The position numbers and the translations under genes are program-made. This document shows positions 24,688 through 32,861 of a stretch of DNA of 64,000 nt, one piece after another (within the stretch, counting starts at the first letter, position 1; every line of letters starts with the position of its first letter). The notes below the pieces were generated by a model. The model was not told the origin of the DNA, did not search any database, and saw only the letters and a list, made by a program, of their open reading frames with translations. This DNA comes from Rhizobium leguminosarum bv. trifolii WSM1325 (GTDB lineage Bacteria; Pseudomonadota; Alphaproteobacteria; Rhizobiales; Rhizobiaceae): the NCBI GenBank assembly GCA_000023185.1, contig CP001622.1, positions 682,001 to 746,000 of the forward strand, written 5' to 3'.

Positions 24688-25556
24688 CGGCTTACGATCT
24701 CTTCCTGGCACCCTTTGCCGATTACGGTTTCATGCGCCGGGCGCTCGTCGCCTGCCTCTGCCTCGGGCTGGGCTCCGGCCCGATCGGCGTCTTCCTGATG
24801 CTGCGGCGCATGAGCCTGATGGGCGACGCGATGAGCCATGCGGTGCTGCCGGGGGCCGCCATCGGTTACCTCGTCGCCGGCTCCCTGTCGCTGACGGCGA
24901 TGGGCCTTGGCGGCCTCATCGCCGGCCTCTCGGTGGCACTGCTTTCCGGCGCCGTCAGCCGGATGACCGTGCTGCAGGAGGATGCGAGCTTTGCCAGCTT
25001 CTATCTCGCCTCGCTGGCGCTCGGCGTGCTGATCGTCTCGCTGCGCGGCTCGAATATCGATCTGCTGCATGTGCTCTTCGGCACCATCCTGGCGATCGAT
25101 GCTCCCGCTCTTTATCTGATCGGCGCGATCACCTCGCTGACCCTCGTCATCCTCGCCTTCATCTACCGGCCGCTGGTGGCCGAATGTTTCGATCCGGGGT
25201 TCCTGCGCGCCGTCGGCGGGCGCGGGCCGGTCTATCACGTGCTCTTCCTGCTGCTGGTGGTGCTGAACCTCGTCGCCAGCTTCCAGGCGCTCGGCACGCT
25301 GATGGCGGTCGGCCTGATGATGCTGCCGGCGGCCGTCGCTCAACTCTGGTCGCGCAGTCTGCCCGTGATGATGGCGATAGCAGCCGCAAGTGCTGCCGCC
25401 TCCGGCTATCTCGGCCTGATCGCCTCCTACCATCTCGAACTCGCCTCCGGCCCGACGATCATCATGACGGCGGCGGTCCTCTACGGCTTTTCTATTCTTT
25501 TCGCGCCCTCCGGCCTTGCCCGGCGCTTTTTTCCCCGCCCGCATTTGAAGGGCTGA
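24684..25556 (+). CDS. Zinc (metal) ABC transporter permease, ZnuB/AztB-like
   Basis: The 290-residue ABC-3 family permease has about eight transmembrane helices. Family hallmarks are RMSLMGDAMSHAVLPGAAIGY near the N-terminus and GTLMAVGLMMLPAAVAQLWS in the C-terminal half. It starts within the last codons of the ATPase gene (4-base overlap), and the binding-protein gene follows after 16 bases. It forms the homodimeric channel for Zn(II), or possibly Mn(II), import across the inner membrane. Confidence 0.94.
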   Translation: MTAYDLFLAPFADYGFMRRALVACLCLGLGSGPIGVFLMLRRMSLMGDAMSHAVLPGAAIGYLVAGSLSLTAMGLGGLIAGLSVALLSGAVSRMTVLQEDASFASFYLASLALGVLIVSLRGSNIDLLHVLFGTILAIDAPALYLIGAITSLTLVILAFIYRPLVAECFDPGFLRAVGGRGPVYHVLFLLLVVLNLVASFQALGTLMAVGLMMLPAAVAQLWSRSLPVMMAIAAASAAASGYLGLIASYHLELASGPTIIMTAAVLYGFSILFAPSGLARRFFPRPHLKG

Positions 25557-25572
25557 TCCCAAGGAGACTTCA

Positions 25573-26472
25573 ATGACACCGCACAGACTGCTTCTCTCCG
25601 CAGCTATCCCCGCTTTGATGGCGCTGTCGGCCGTGCCCGCTTCCGCCGAAACGCTGAAGGTGGTCGCCTCCTTCACCGTGCTTGCCGATGTCGTCAAACA
25701 GGTCGGCGGCGAACACGTCAAGGTGACGAGCCTCGTCGGGCCGAACGGCGATCCCCATGAATTCGAGCCGTCGCCGGCCGACGCGAAGAATTTGAACGCG
25801 GCTGAAGTGACCTTCGTCAGCGGCGAGGGGCTGGAAGGCTGGATGGACCGGCTGATCACCGCCTCGGGCTATAAGGGCAAGCCGGTCACCGTTTCCGAAG
25901 GCATCAACACCCGCACCATGGAAGAGGACGGCGAAAAAATCACCGATCCGCATGTCTGGAACAGCCCCGTCAACGTCAAGATCTGGGTCGCCAATATCGA
26001 AAAGGCGCTGTCATCGGCCGATCCCGCTGACGCCGCCGCCTTCAAGGCCAATGCCGAGAAATACACCAAGACGCTGGATGAACTGAACGCCTACGCCCAT
26101 GCGAAATTCGACAAGGTCGCCGACGATCGCCGCAAGGTGCTGACCAGCCATGACGCCTTCGGCTATTTCGGCCGCGAATATAATGTCAGCTTCCTGGCGC
26201 CGCTTGGCCTGTCCACAGAAAGCGAGGCCTCGGCAGCCGACGTCGCCAAGCTGATCGAGCAGATCAAGGGCGAGCACGTGAAGGCCTATTTCTTCGAGAA
26301 TTCCAACGATCCGCGCCTCGTCAAGCAGGTCGCCAAGGCAACCGGGGCCGAGCCCGGCGGCGAGCTCTATGTCGAATCCCTGTCCGACGCCAAGGGGCCG
26401 GCGCCGACCTATGAGAAGATGTTCAAATACAATGTCGACCAGCTCGCCGCCGCCATGGCGAAATCGAGCTGA
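25573..26472 (+). CDS. Zinc ABC transporter substrate-binding protein, ZnuA/AztC-like
   Basis: The 299-residue cluster A-I binding protein has a signal peptide (1-25, ending VPASA) and metal-ligand histidines H62 (GDPHEFEPS), H127 (TDPHVWN) and H193 (TSHDAFGYFG). The long His-rich loop of classical ZnuA is absent; only a short acidic loop (MEEDGEKI) is there. It therefore resembles AztC or Mn/Zn PsaA-type proteins. Zur control upstream favours zinc. AAGGAG is 7 bases before the ATG. No AztD-like chaperone gene follows; a repeat and a CDF gene do. Confidence 0.93.
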   Translation: MTPHRLLLSAAIPALMALSAVPASAETLKVVASFTVLADVVKQVGGEHVKVTSLVGPNGDPHEFEPSPADAKNLNAAEVTFVSGEGLEGWMDRLITASGYKGKPVTVSEGINTRTMEEDGEKITDPHVWNSPVNVKIWVANIEKALSSADPADAAAFKANAEKYTKTLDELNAYAHAKFDKVADDRRKVLTSHDAFGYFGREYNVSFLAPLGLSTESEASAADVAKLIEQIKGEHVKAYFFENSNDPRLVKQVAKATGAEPGGELYVESLSDAKGPAPTYEKMFKYNVDQLAAAMAKSS

Positions 26473-26476
26473 GCCG

Positions 26477-26577
26477 GAGCAATTCCAGGCAAAGCGCGAA
26501 ACGGTTTTGCCGAGAAATGCGCAAAAACAAAAAGTCAGAGCGGTTCTGCACTTACATGAAAAGCTGAACCGCTCTAG
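26477..26577. repeat. Rhizobial intergenic repeat with AGAGCGGTTC hairpin (copy 1)
   Basis: It runs from GAGCAATTCCAGGC to GAACCGCTCT, including an inner hairpin AGAGCGGTTC (26537-26546) with GAACCGCTCT (26566-26575). An inverted copy is at 31251-31356. It lies between the convergent zinc importer and CDF genes and may serve as a bidirectional 3' end. Confidence 0.8.
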
Positions 26578-26584
26578 CGAGCGA

Positions 26585-27169
26585 TCAGGCCGCAGCCCGG
26601 TGCTCGTCACGGGCTGCGGTCCACACCTCGCGCGCCGCATCGGCATTGATGATCGCGATGCCGACTCCGACGATCAGATCGGGCCACGCCGACCTCCAGA
26701 AAAACGCGGTGATCAATCCGGCGCCGACGATGGCGATATTCGCGACCGCGTCGTTGCGGGCAGACAAGAAGGCCGCTTTCGTCAGGCTTCCACCGTCATG
26801 ACGAAAGCGGGCGAGCAGCAATGCACAACTCAGATTGACGACGAGGGCGCCGAGGCCAGTCAAGGACAGCGCAAAGGGCTCCGGTGCGACGGGCACGGTG
26901 AACTTCTGCCAAGCGGTCCAGATCGTTGCGATTGCCGGTGCCAGCAGAATTGCAGCGAGCGCCATGCCTACGCGTGCCCGGGAGCGAGCCGACCAACCGA
27001 GCGCCATCAGGATCAGGAGATTGACCGAGGCGTCTTCGAGGAAATCGACCGAGTCCGCAAACAGTGAGACCGACCCGATCGAAAGGGCGACGGCGAACTC
27101 GACCCCGAAATAGCCAAGGTTTGCGAGCGCGACGGTCGTGACTGCGCGGCGGAGGGTGGAGCTATGCAT
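26585..27169 (-). CDS. Cation transporter of the CDF (cation diffusion facilitator) type
   Basis: The 194-residue membrane protein has about five or six helices and no C-terminal cytoplasmic domain. Likely metal sites are FADSVDFLEDA in helix 2 and SARNDAVAN in helix 5, the positions of the CDF H/DxxxD motifs. The second motif has Asn/Asp in place of His, so the metal may not be zinc. CDF proteins export metals by proton exchange. It is convergent with the zinc importer, which makes a zinc-homeostasis role attractive, though its own promoter shows no Zur box to my eye. Confidence 0.85.
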   Translation of the reverse strand: MHSSTLRRAVTTVALANLGYFGVEFAVALSIGSVSLFADSVDFLEDASVNLLILMALGWSARSRARVGMALAAILLAPAIATIWTAWQKFTVPVAPEPFALSLTGLGALVVNLSCALLLARFRHDGGSLTKAAFLSARNDAVANIAIVGAGLITAFFWRSAWPDLIVGVGIAIINADAAREVWTAARDEHRAAA

Positions 27170-27246
27170 GTCCCTTTCAGCCTTTTCGATAAACCCGCCG
27201 CCATCGCCGAGGCTGATCCCGTTTTAGCGCGGCCGGCCAACAGCCC

Positions 27247-27555
27247 TCACAAATTCAGGTCGAAGACCAGGATGCCGGCAAGGCCTCCATCCGTCGACGA
27301 GACGATGCGCTCGCCCACGGTCACATGCTCGGGATGGATGAGATAGGCATCCCGGGCCTCGGCGCTTTCAAAGGTCACGGCAAACCCGTCGACGAAGCCG
27401 CCATGCAGTCCCTCGGGCGAAACATTCGGCCCGTATTTGATATCCACTATGCCGGGAATGAGCTGTTTCAGGGCGACGATCGCCGCAAACAGCGACTGCT
27501 TGTCTTCGCTCGTCACCGCGGTCTTCAGCCGCAGGAATACGCAGTGCAGGATCAT
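27247..27555 (-). CDS. Dabb family (stress responsive alpha/beta barrel) protein
   Basis: The 102-residue Dabb protein has the typical start ILHCVFLRLK, a PGIVDIKYGPNVSPEG strand and the YLIHPEHVTVGERI helix. Dabb domains are small dimeric barrels related to ABM monooxygenases, and most have no assigned reaction. GGAGG lies 8 bases before the ATG at 27555; upstream codons in the same frame read through a tandem repeat and are unlikely to be translated. Confidence 0.9.
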   Translation of the reverse strand: MILHCVFLRLKTAVTSEDKQSLFAAIVALKQLIPGIVDIKYGPNVSPEGLHGGFVDGFAVTFESAEARDAYLIHPEHVTVGERIVSSTDGGLAGILVFDLNL

Positions 27556-27565
27556 CAGTGGTCCT

Positions 27566-27610
27566 CCCGATTTCTTTGGCCGATTTCTTTGGCCCGATTT
27601 TCTTTGGCTG
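27566..27610. repeat. Three tandem copies of a 13-14 bp unit
   Basis: CCGATTTCTTTGGC is followed by CGATTTCTTTGGC and CCGATTTTCTTTGGC in direct order, just upstream of the Dabb gene's ribosome site. The array lies where the promoter or leader of that gene should be and could vary in copy number by slippage. Confidence 0.75.
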
Positions 27611-27689
27611 GAGAATAGCGGCGAAAGCCGGGAGAGCAATGAGATTTATTTTCACGCAGGCGTTGCGCCGCAAGCAGCAAGCCGGCAGA

Positions 27690-28115
27690 TTACATCTGGT
27701 CGGTCTTGACCATGGGCCGCTTGTAGATCTTCTGGACGAGATCGCTCGCCAGCGCGCGGGCTTCGTCTTTTTGGTCCGCCGTCATCGGCCGGCAGGTGTT
27801 CCTGGTGTTTGAACTGTCGAGCACTGTCGTAGAACCGGAATTGGCGATGACGAGATGCCAGCTGCAGGAGGCGACCTTGTCGATGGCGACGGCACCATGG
27901 CAACCGGTGGAGAGGCAGAAGGCAACAGTCACCTGCGCCCCGTGGTCGCCTTTATAGGCCAGCCCGACGGCTTTCTTGATAGCCGTGACCCATCGCTCGC
28001 ATTGCGCCTGTTTTGGCCCCGGCTGGCAGCTCTTGGTGACCGGAGTGATGTCGCCGGCCTGAAGCGGCGAGACGCAAAAAACACCCATCGAGAGGGCGAG
28101 CAGGAACTTGAGCAT
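27690..28115 (-). CDS. Exported cysteine-rich hypothetical protein
   Basis: I do not recognise the family. The 141-residue protein has a signal peptide (1-20, MLKFLLALSMGVFCVSPLQA), then a domain with six cysteines in the mature part (CQPGPKQAQC, FCLSTGC, SCSW, TCRP), which could make three disulfides. The layout (SCQPGPKQAQCERWVTAI...) recalls IalB-type invasion-associated proteins, but I cannot support that beyond general form. The ATG at 28115 gives the signal peptide. Confidence 0.7.
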   Translation of the reverse strand: MLKFLLALSMGVFCVSPLQAGDITPVTKSCQPGPKQAQCERWVTAIKKAVGLAYKGDHGAQVTVAFCLSTGCHGAVAIDKVASCSWHLVIANSGSTTVLDSSNTRNTCRPMTADQKDEARALASDLVQKIYKRPMVKTDQM

Positions 28116-28256
28116 GGGATTTTCCTTGTGCAAGGAATGAGTGGCGCACATCGCAGGCCGTTGGTCAATGGCCATCAAAAAAAGGAAGATGGCGCGCCCA
28201 ACAAAGGTTGGCGCGCCACCGGGAAAATCCGAAATTGTGCAGATCCGACGCCGCCG

Positions 28257-28742
28257 CTAATCCAGAACGACCACGGCTTCGACCTCGAAGAGCATGGGGT
28301 CGATGGCAAGCTTGGGAACGGGAATCAGCGTCTGCGCCGGCAGTGCTTCGCCGAACATGTCCTTGACGTTGCTGGTCAGCACCTCGAGCTTGGACATATC
28401 GTGATCGACCACGAAGACCGTCAGCTTGGCGACCTGATCCGGCTTTGCGCCGAGCGCATCGAGGGCGGTGCGCAAATTCGCATAGGCCTGCTTCACCTGG
28501 ACGGCGAAGTCGGGCGACAAGGTTCCCGTGCTGTCCTGGCCGCCCTGTCCGGAGATGTAGGCCAGCCGGGCTCCTCGGGGCACGATCACCGCCGTGCTGT
28601 AGCCATTCGGTGAGGGGTCGTAGAGGTTTTTCGGATTGACGATATCAAGTTTGAGATCGTCCTCATTGGCTGTCGCGGCGGTGGGAGCGCTGATGGTCAT
28701 GATGAGTCCTCCGATAATGAGATGCTTGATTGCGCGTGACAT
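28257..28742 (-). CDS. Exported RidA-like (YjgF/YER057c/UK114) protein lacking the catalytic arginine
   Basis: The 161 residues have a signal peptide (1-26, ending ATAATA) before a RidA domain (LAYISGQGGQD, VKQAYANLRTALDALGAKPDQVAKLTVFVVD). RidA enzymes hydrolyse reactive enamines using an Arg in a PARS/T motif; here the position reads PAQT (Q137), so deaminase activity is unlikely. Export is also unusual, since RidA normally works in the cytosol. AGGAG precedes the ATG at 28742. It is divergent from a TetR gene with a double operator between them, so it is probably under that repressor. Confidence 0.85.
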   Translation of the reverse strand: MSRAIKHLIIGGLIMTISAPTAATANEDDLKLDIVNPKNLYDPSPNGYSTAVIVPRGARLAYISGQGGQDSTGTLSPDFAVQVKQAYANLRTALDALGAKPDQVAKLTVFVVDHDMSKLEVLTSNVKDMFGEALPAQTLIPVPKLAIDPMLFEVEAVVVLD

Positions 28743-28823
28743 GACTTCTCCTGGCTTCACCAAGGGCTGCGAGCGACGGATCCTCGCGGCCTGCAGGATG
28801 GAATCTTACCGCCACATGATACG

Positions 28824-28867
28824 ACTCGTACGGCGTACGATTAAATTGCATCGTACGCCGTACGAGT
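28824..28867. promoter_or_regulatory. Double palindromic operator between ridA-like and tetR genes
   Basis: ACTCGTACGGCGTACGAT (28824-28841) and its exact reverse complement (28850-28867) flank an 8-base spacer. Each arm contains the perfect palindrome CGTACGGCGTACG or its complement CGTACGCCGTACG, so there are two operator sites, as bound by two TetR dimers. It lies 69 bases before the tetR ATG and 82 bases before the ridA-like ATG, ideal for divergent autoregulation. The TetR protein at 28936 is the obvious candidate binder. Confidence 0.85.
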
Positions 28868-28935
28868 CAATCGGTCAGGATCGACATTCCCAGCATTGTC
28901 GGCTTAGATCGACGTCTGATCGGTAAGGAAAACGA

Positions 28936-29637
28936 ATGGCAGCCAAACGCAGCGGTGCTGAGAGCAAAGGGTCTGGGCGGAGAGGTGCGCCATCACTCCA
29001 GTCCAGGCAGGAGCCGCGCAGTGAACCGCCTCTCTCGCTGGAACGGATCGTGGCGACTGCGGTGGATCTTCTGGACGCCGAGGGCGTCGACGGACTGAAG
29101 ATGCGTCGGCTGGCCGATCGCCTCGGCTCGGGCGCGATGAGCCTCTATTGGCATGTCGGCAACAAGGAGGAGGTCTTCGATCTGGCGCTGGATTCCGTGC
29201 TCGAATATCGCGGCCCGCCTGACATCGTCGAGTCTCGAGACTGGCGCGGGGAAATCGTTCATATGCTCGAAGACTGGCGCGCCAGCATGCTGCGCCATCC
29301 CTGGTCGGCCTCGCTGCTGCCGCGCCGGGCGCTCGGCCCGAACATTCTCATTCGCCTGGAACTGCTGAGCAAGACCTTGTCTGGAGCCGGTGTCACTGAT
29401 GCGGATTTGAACGTCGCGATATGGTCGCTCTGGAACTATGTGATCGGCGCGACCATCACCCGGGCGAACTTCGATCTCTCGGACGACGACAGGGCGGCCG
29501 CGCAGCAGCGCCTGACAGGTCTGAGCCAGCACTATCCGACGATCGAACGCTCTCGTCTGCTGCTGGATAATGATTGGGACGGCGCTTTCAGCAAGGGCCT
29601 CGACTTCCTGCTTGATGGCCTCGCTCCGCGCCTGTGA
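28936..29637 (+). CDS. TetR family regulator with TetR_C-type domain
   Basis: The 233 residues have a polar 35-residue N-terminal extension and a HTH at about 38-85 (IVATAVDLLDAEGVDGLKMRRLADRLGSGAMSLYWHVGNKEEVFDL). A C-terminal domain of the tetracycline-repressor type follows (LRHPWSASLLPRRALGPN...). That subgroup often controls efflux or detoxification genes. Here the only divergent target is the exported RidA-like gene. The binding site is very probably the double palindrome 69 bases upstream. Confidence 0.92.
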   Translation: MAAKRSGAESKGSGRRGAPSLQSRQEPRSEPPLSLERIVATAVDLLDAEGVDGLKMRRLADRLGSGAMSLYWHVGNKEEVFDLALDSVLEYRGPPDIVESRDWRGEIVHMLEDWRASMLRHPWSASLLPRRALGPNILIRLELLSKTLSGAGVTDADLNVAIWSLWNYVIGATITRANFDLSDDDRAAAQQRLTGLSQHYPTIERSRLLLDNDWDGAFSKGLDFLLDGLAPRL

Positions 29638-29722
29638 ACATTGGTCATTCCTGGACGAGACGGTACCGGATTCTGCGGGCGCGCCGTGGGTGATCCCGCA
29701 CTGCCGCGACGCGGTTCCCGGG

Positions 29723-30073
29723 CTATTTTCGCAGGATTTTCTCCATCGCTTTCCCCTTGGCGAGTTCGTCGATCAATTTGTCCAGATAGCGGATTTCCCG
29801 CATCGTCGTTTCCTGGATGTCTTCCACGCGGACGCCGCAGATCACGCCGGTAATCGACGATCGGGAGGGATTCATCCGAGGCGCTTGCGCAAAGAAATCC
29901 TCGAAGTTGGTCTTCGCAGCCAATTGGTCGTCCAGGCTCTGCTGGTTATGCCCCGTCAGCCAACAGATGATGTCATCGACCTCTGTCTTCGTCCGCCCCT
30001 TCTTCGCTGCCTTGGCGACATAGTGGGGATAGACGCTCGCGACGCTGATGGAATAGATGCGATGCTTCGTCAT
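29723..30073 (-). CDS. DUF2200 family protein
   Basis: The 116-residue protein matches DUF2200: [39 protein letters not shown] at the N-terminus and [41 protein letters not shown] at the C-terminus. The family is small and cytoplasmic with no known function. It begins at ATG 30073 with GAGGAG a few bases upstream. It is convergent with the tetR gene and shows no operon partner. Confidence 0.93.
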   Translation of the reverse strand: MTKHRIYSISVASVYPHYVAKAAKKGRTKTEVDDIICWLTGHNQQSLDDQLAAKTNFEDFFAQAPRMNPSRSSITGVICGVRVEDIQETTMREIRYLDKLIDELAKGKAMEKILRK

Positions 30074-30484
30074 CGAGTGCTCCTCAACGTTCCGGATATT
30101 TTCCGGCTTGAGGTAGCTGATTTCAAGACCTCAACAAGTGGCCGATAATCGGCAGGCTTCTGCGGGCGCGAAGTAGATCAGTGCAAAGGCGGCATCTCTC
30201 CAGCGCCGCGCGTCGTCGACCGGATTGCACCAACAACGGACATCGGCTCGGCTTGGGTAGACGACCGCTACGGGGCCGAAAGCCGTCGGTCGGCTTCCGG
30301 GCTCCGATTTTCGAATGCAGACCTTGAGCCTGGCGGGCGCGTGATCTGACACGAAGTGGACGTTCGGTCGCCCTCGGCCGAACGCACGCGCCGACGACCC
30401 CTTCGTAAGTCCGAAATCCTTGGTTTCTGTCCCATCATTTCAGCTATAAGGTGGGAGACATCGCCCAAAGGGGATTCAAGGCCA
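30074..30484. other. 411-bp gap without a supportable gene
   Basis: Short frames exist on both strands, but none has protein-like composition plus a ribosome site. One minus-strand frame (30131-30352) contains NPVDDARRWRDAAFALIYF, which could be a remnant. The last 60 bases hold the leader of the methyltransferase gene. No repeat family member or clear terminator was seen. Confidence 0.4.
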
Positions 30485-31156
30485 ATGCCCCCAGAGAAGA
30501 AGGACCGTTCGCCTGTTGCGCTGGAACAGCGCGACATAAGCGCCGACCAGCGCATGTTCTCACCTTCCGTTGCGCGAAATTCGGCGCCGATCGTCGCGGT
30601 CCTAAAACGTGTCCTTCCAACACATGGCGCCGTGCTGGAGATTGGATGCGGGACCGGCGAGCACACCGTGTGTTTTGCGGGAGCAATGCCCAACCTCACC
30701 TGGCAGCCGAGCGATCCGGACGCCGACGCCCGCACCAGCACGTCTAGCTGGATCAAATTCGCAGGGCTGAAGAATGTGCTGGCACCGCGGGATATTGATG
30801 TGTGCTCAGGACAATGGGGCGTCGAACAAACGGGGCATTTTGACGCCATCGTGTCGATCAATATGATCCATATCGCGCCGTGGGCGGCAAGCTTAGGATT
30901 GTTCGCAGGAGCTGGCCGTTTGCTTCACGCTGGTGGGCTTCTTCTTCTTTACGGCCCATTCATGCGCGACGGGGCACACAACGCCCCCTCGAACGCTGCT
31001 TTCGACGCGGCTCTAAAGGAGCGCAACCCATCCTGGGGGGTGCGTGATATCGCTGATCTTGAACAAGTGGGTGAGGCCGCTGGACTTAATCTCCGCGAGA
31101 CGATCGAGATGCCTACCAACAATATGTTGCTGGTCTTCTCCAGCGGTAGTGCCTGA
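30485..31156 (+). CDS. DUF938 family SAM-dependent methyltransferase
   Basis: The 223-residue class I methyltransferase of the DUF938 family has FSPSVARNSAPIVAVLKRVLP, the SAM motif VLEIGCGTGEHTVCFA (about 50-65), the family marker LTWQPSDPD and NMIHIAPWAASLGLFAGAGRLL. Homologues occur widely in proteobacteria and in eukaryotes (METTL26-like), with unknown substrates. I start at ATG 30485; the frame is open 43 codons further without protein-like sequence. It is a single-gene unit. Confidence 0.92.
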   Translation: MPPEKKDRSPVALEQRDISADQRMFSPSVARNSAPIVAVLKRVLPTHGAVLEIGCGTGEHTVCFAGAMPNLTWQPSDPDADARTSTSSWIKFAGLKNVLAPRDIDVCSGQWGVEQTGHFDAIVSINMIHIAPWAASLGLFAGAGRLLHAGGLLLLYGPFMRDGAHNAPSNAAFDAALKERNPSWGVRDIADLEQVGEAAGLNLRETIEMPTNNMLLVFSSGSA

Positions 31157-31250
31157 ACGATAAGCGGGCGCGAAAGAGACGTGGGCCTATAGCAGCATTC
31201 GGGCCCCTTGCTGCCGTTCGAGGTCGATCCGAGGAACGTCCGGTATGTGC

Positions 31251-31356
31251 TAGAGCGGTTCAGCTGTTAACGGAAGCGCAGAACCGCTCTATCCTTTTGT
31301 TTTTACGCAATTCCGGACGGAAAACCGCTTCGCACTTTTCCTGGAATTGCTCTAGA
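31251..31356. repeat. Rhizobial intergenic repeat with AGAGCGGTTC hairpin (copy 2)
   Basis: It begins TAGAGCGGTTCAGC, has GAACCGCTCTATCC inside and ends GGAATTGCTCTAGA. It is an inverted, diverged copy of 26477-26577. It lies between the DUF938 gene and the molybdoenzyme gene, and an in-frame ATG sits directly at its right edge (31357). The remainder of the 31157-31467 gap shows nothing recognisable apart from possible alternative starts of the molybdoenzyme. Confidence 0.78.
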
Positions 31357-31467
31357 ATGCGGCCGAAGGCGGAACGCGACAGACGCACTGCGAGGGGCGG
31401 TGTGATCGAACCGGAATTCGCGCGACCGAGAGCCGACGTTGTGCTCTTGGAAGGGGAGACGAGGACG

Positions 31468-32577
31468 ATGCCGACACCAGAGCAACCCAGTCTAATAGTT
31501 CGACAGAAATCCCCACAGAATATCGAGTTTCCGTTTGCGTCGCTCTCCGATTGGCTGATCCCAACCGAGCTGTTCTTCGTGCGAAACCATTTCCCGTCGC
31601 CGGACCTCGATGCGCGAGACTGGAGATTGCGCGTTGGCGGGGCGGTGGAGCGGCCGATCGAACTTGACCTCGACAGCATCAAGGCGATGCGGAGCACGAC
31701 TTTGACCGCCGTCGTCGAGTGTGCAGGGAACGGCCGCGTCTACTATGAGCCGCCGAAGGAGGGGTTGCAGTGGCAGAACGGAGCCGTCGGCAATGCCGCG
31801 TGGACAGGTGTTCTTCTGCGCGAGATTTTGGAAATGGCGGGCGTTAAGCGAACCGCATGTGAGGTTCTGCTCGTAGGCGCAGACAGCGGCGTCGTCGACA
31901 CGAACAAGAAAACGGCTTCTCCCGGCCCCATCGCTTTTGCGCGCAGTTTACCGCTTGAGAAGGCCATCGCTGACAGCACGATCCTTGCCTATTCGATGAA
32001 CGAGGAGCCGTTGACGCGCGATCACGGCTACCCGCTACGCGCGGTCGTGGGTGGCTGGTTCGGCATGGCTTGGGTCAAGTGGATCACGCATATCACGGTT
32101 GTGGAGCAACCCTTCCTTGGCTACTGGCAGGTGCGCGACTATTTCCGTTGGGAGCGCAACCTCGGGGAACCCAGGCTGGTCCCCCTTGCGGAGATGGAGG
32201 TCAAAGCGCAGATCGCGCGTCCCGTACAGGGGGCGCATCTCATCGCCGGCCAACCGTACCGGATTTTCGGAGCCGCCTGGAGCGGAGAGGCTGCTATCCG
32301 GCAGGTGCAGGTCTGCACCGGAGATGGCAGGGGCTGGCGCGAGGGGAGGCTCCTCGAAACAGAACGTCCCTTTGCATGGCGCTTGTGGGAGTACATGTGG
32401 ACCCCTGAAGAAGTGGGGCGATATATACTGCGATGTCGCGCGATCGATGGGGCGGGGTGCGTGCAGCCCGACCTCCAGCGTTCCGACTGCGAGAGCTACG
32501 CGGCCAATTGGATCGTTCCGGTGGAGGTCACGGTCGTTCCCGAGCCACAGACGTACCAGGAGGAATTCGTGATCTAA
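31468..32577 (+). CDS. Sulfite oxidase-family molybdopterin oxidoreductase
   Basis: The 369 residues form an oxidoreductase molybdopterin-binding domain (about 20-245) with the Mo-ligating cysteine C85 in VVECAGNGR, the HGYPLRAVVGGWFGMAWVKW pterin-binding stretch, and a Mo-co dimerisation domain (about 250-365). This is the SUOX/SorA layout. No Tat signal is visible in any plausible start, so the enzyme may be cytoplasmic and may act on something other than sulfite. Alternative starts are GTG 31402 and ATG 31357; I prefer 31468 because GAGG lies 3-7 bases upstream and family proteins begin near SLIVRQKSP. No cytochrome partner gene is adjacent. Confidence 0.86.
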   Translation: MPTPEQPSLIVRQKSPQNIEFPFASLSDWLIPTELFFVRNHFPSPDLDARDWRLRVGGAVERPIELDLDSIKAMRSTTLTAVVECAGNGRVYYEPPKEGLQWQNGAVGNAAWTGVLLREILEMAGVKRTACEVLLVGADSGVVDTNKKTASPGPIAFARSLPLEKAIADSTILAYSMNEEPLTRDHGYPLRAVVGGWFGMAWVKWITHITVVEQPFLGYWQVRDYFRWERNLGEPRLVPLAEMEVKAQIARPVQGAHLIAGQPYRIFGAAWSGEAAIRQVQVCTGDGRGWREGRLLETERPFAWRLWEYMWTPEEVGRYILRCRAIDGAGCVQPDLQRSDCESYAANWIVPVEVTVVPEPQTYQEEFVI

Positions 32578-32861
32578 TCACCCGCATGGGGCGGAATGGC
32601 GGCTTGGCGCAACTGCGACCCGCGTTGTCACTGCGTCATGTCCGTTTTGCAGCAACGGCGGCCGGTGGCTCGATGACCATGATGAGGGCGCATTGCCGCC
32701 CGGCAGCATTGGCTCGGTCGGTGGTGTCTCTGACCGCATTTCTGCTAAAGCTCGGAAGCAAATTGCCCGCGATGTCACCAACTGCCGAAGCGGGTGAAAG
32801 GCGCAACGGGCTGATGGGCCTCTCGCTCATCGACCTGTTGTCTAAAAGGAGGCGCGTGAGG

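Noticed and set aside
30131..30352. 73-codon minus-strand frame upstream of the DUF938 gene
   Set aside because: No supporting ribosome site or family; the composition is only partly protein-like. Kept as an unassigned gap.
32578..32861. Possible gene or insertion-sequence remnant between the molybdoenzyme and methyltransferase genes
   Set aside because: Frames on both strands lack ribosome sites and recognisable domains, and no terminal inverted repeats or target duplication were seen.
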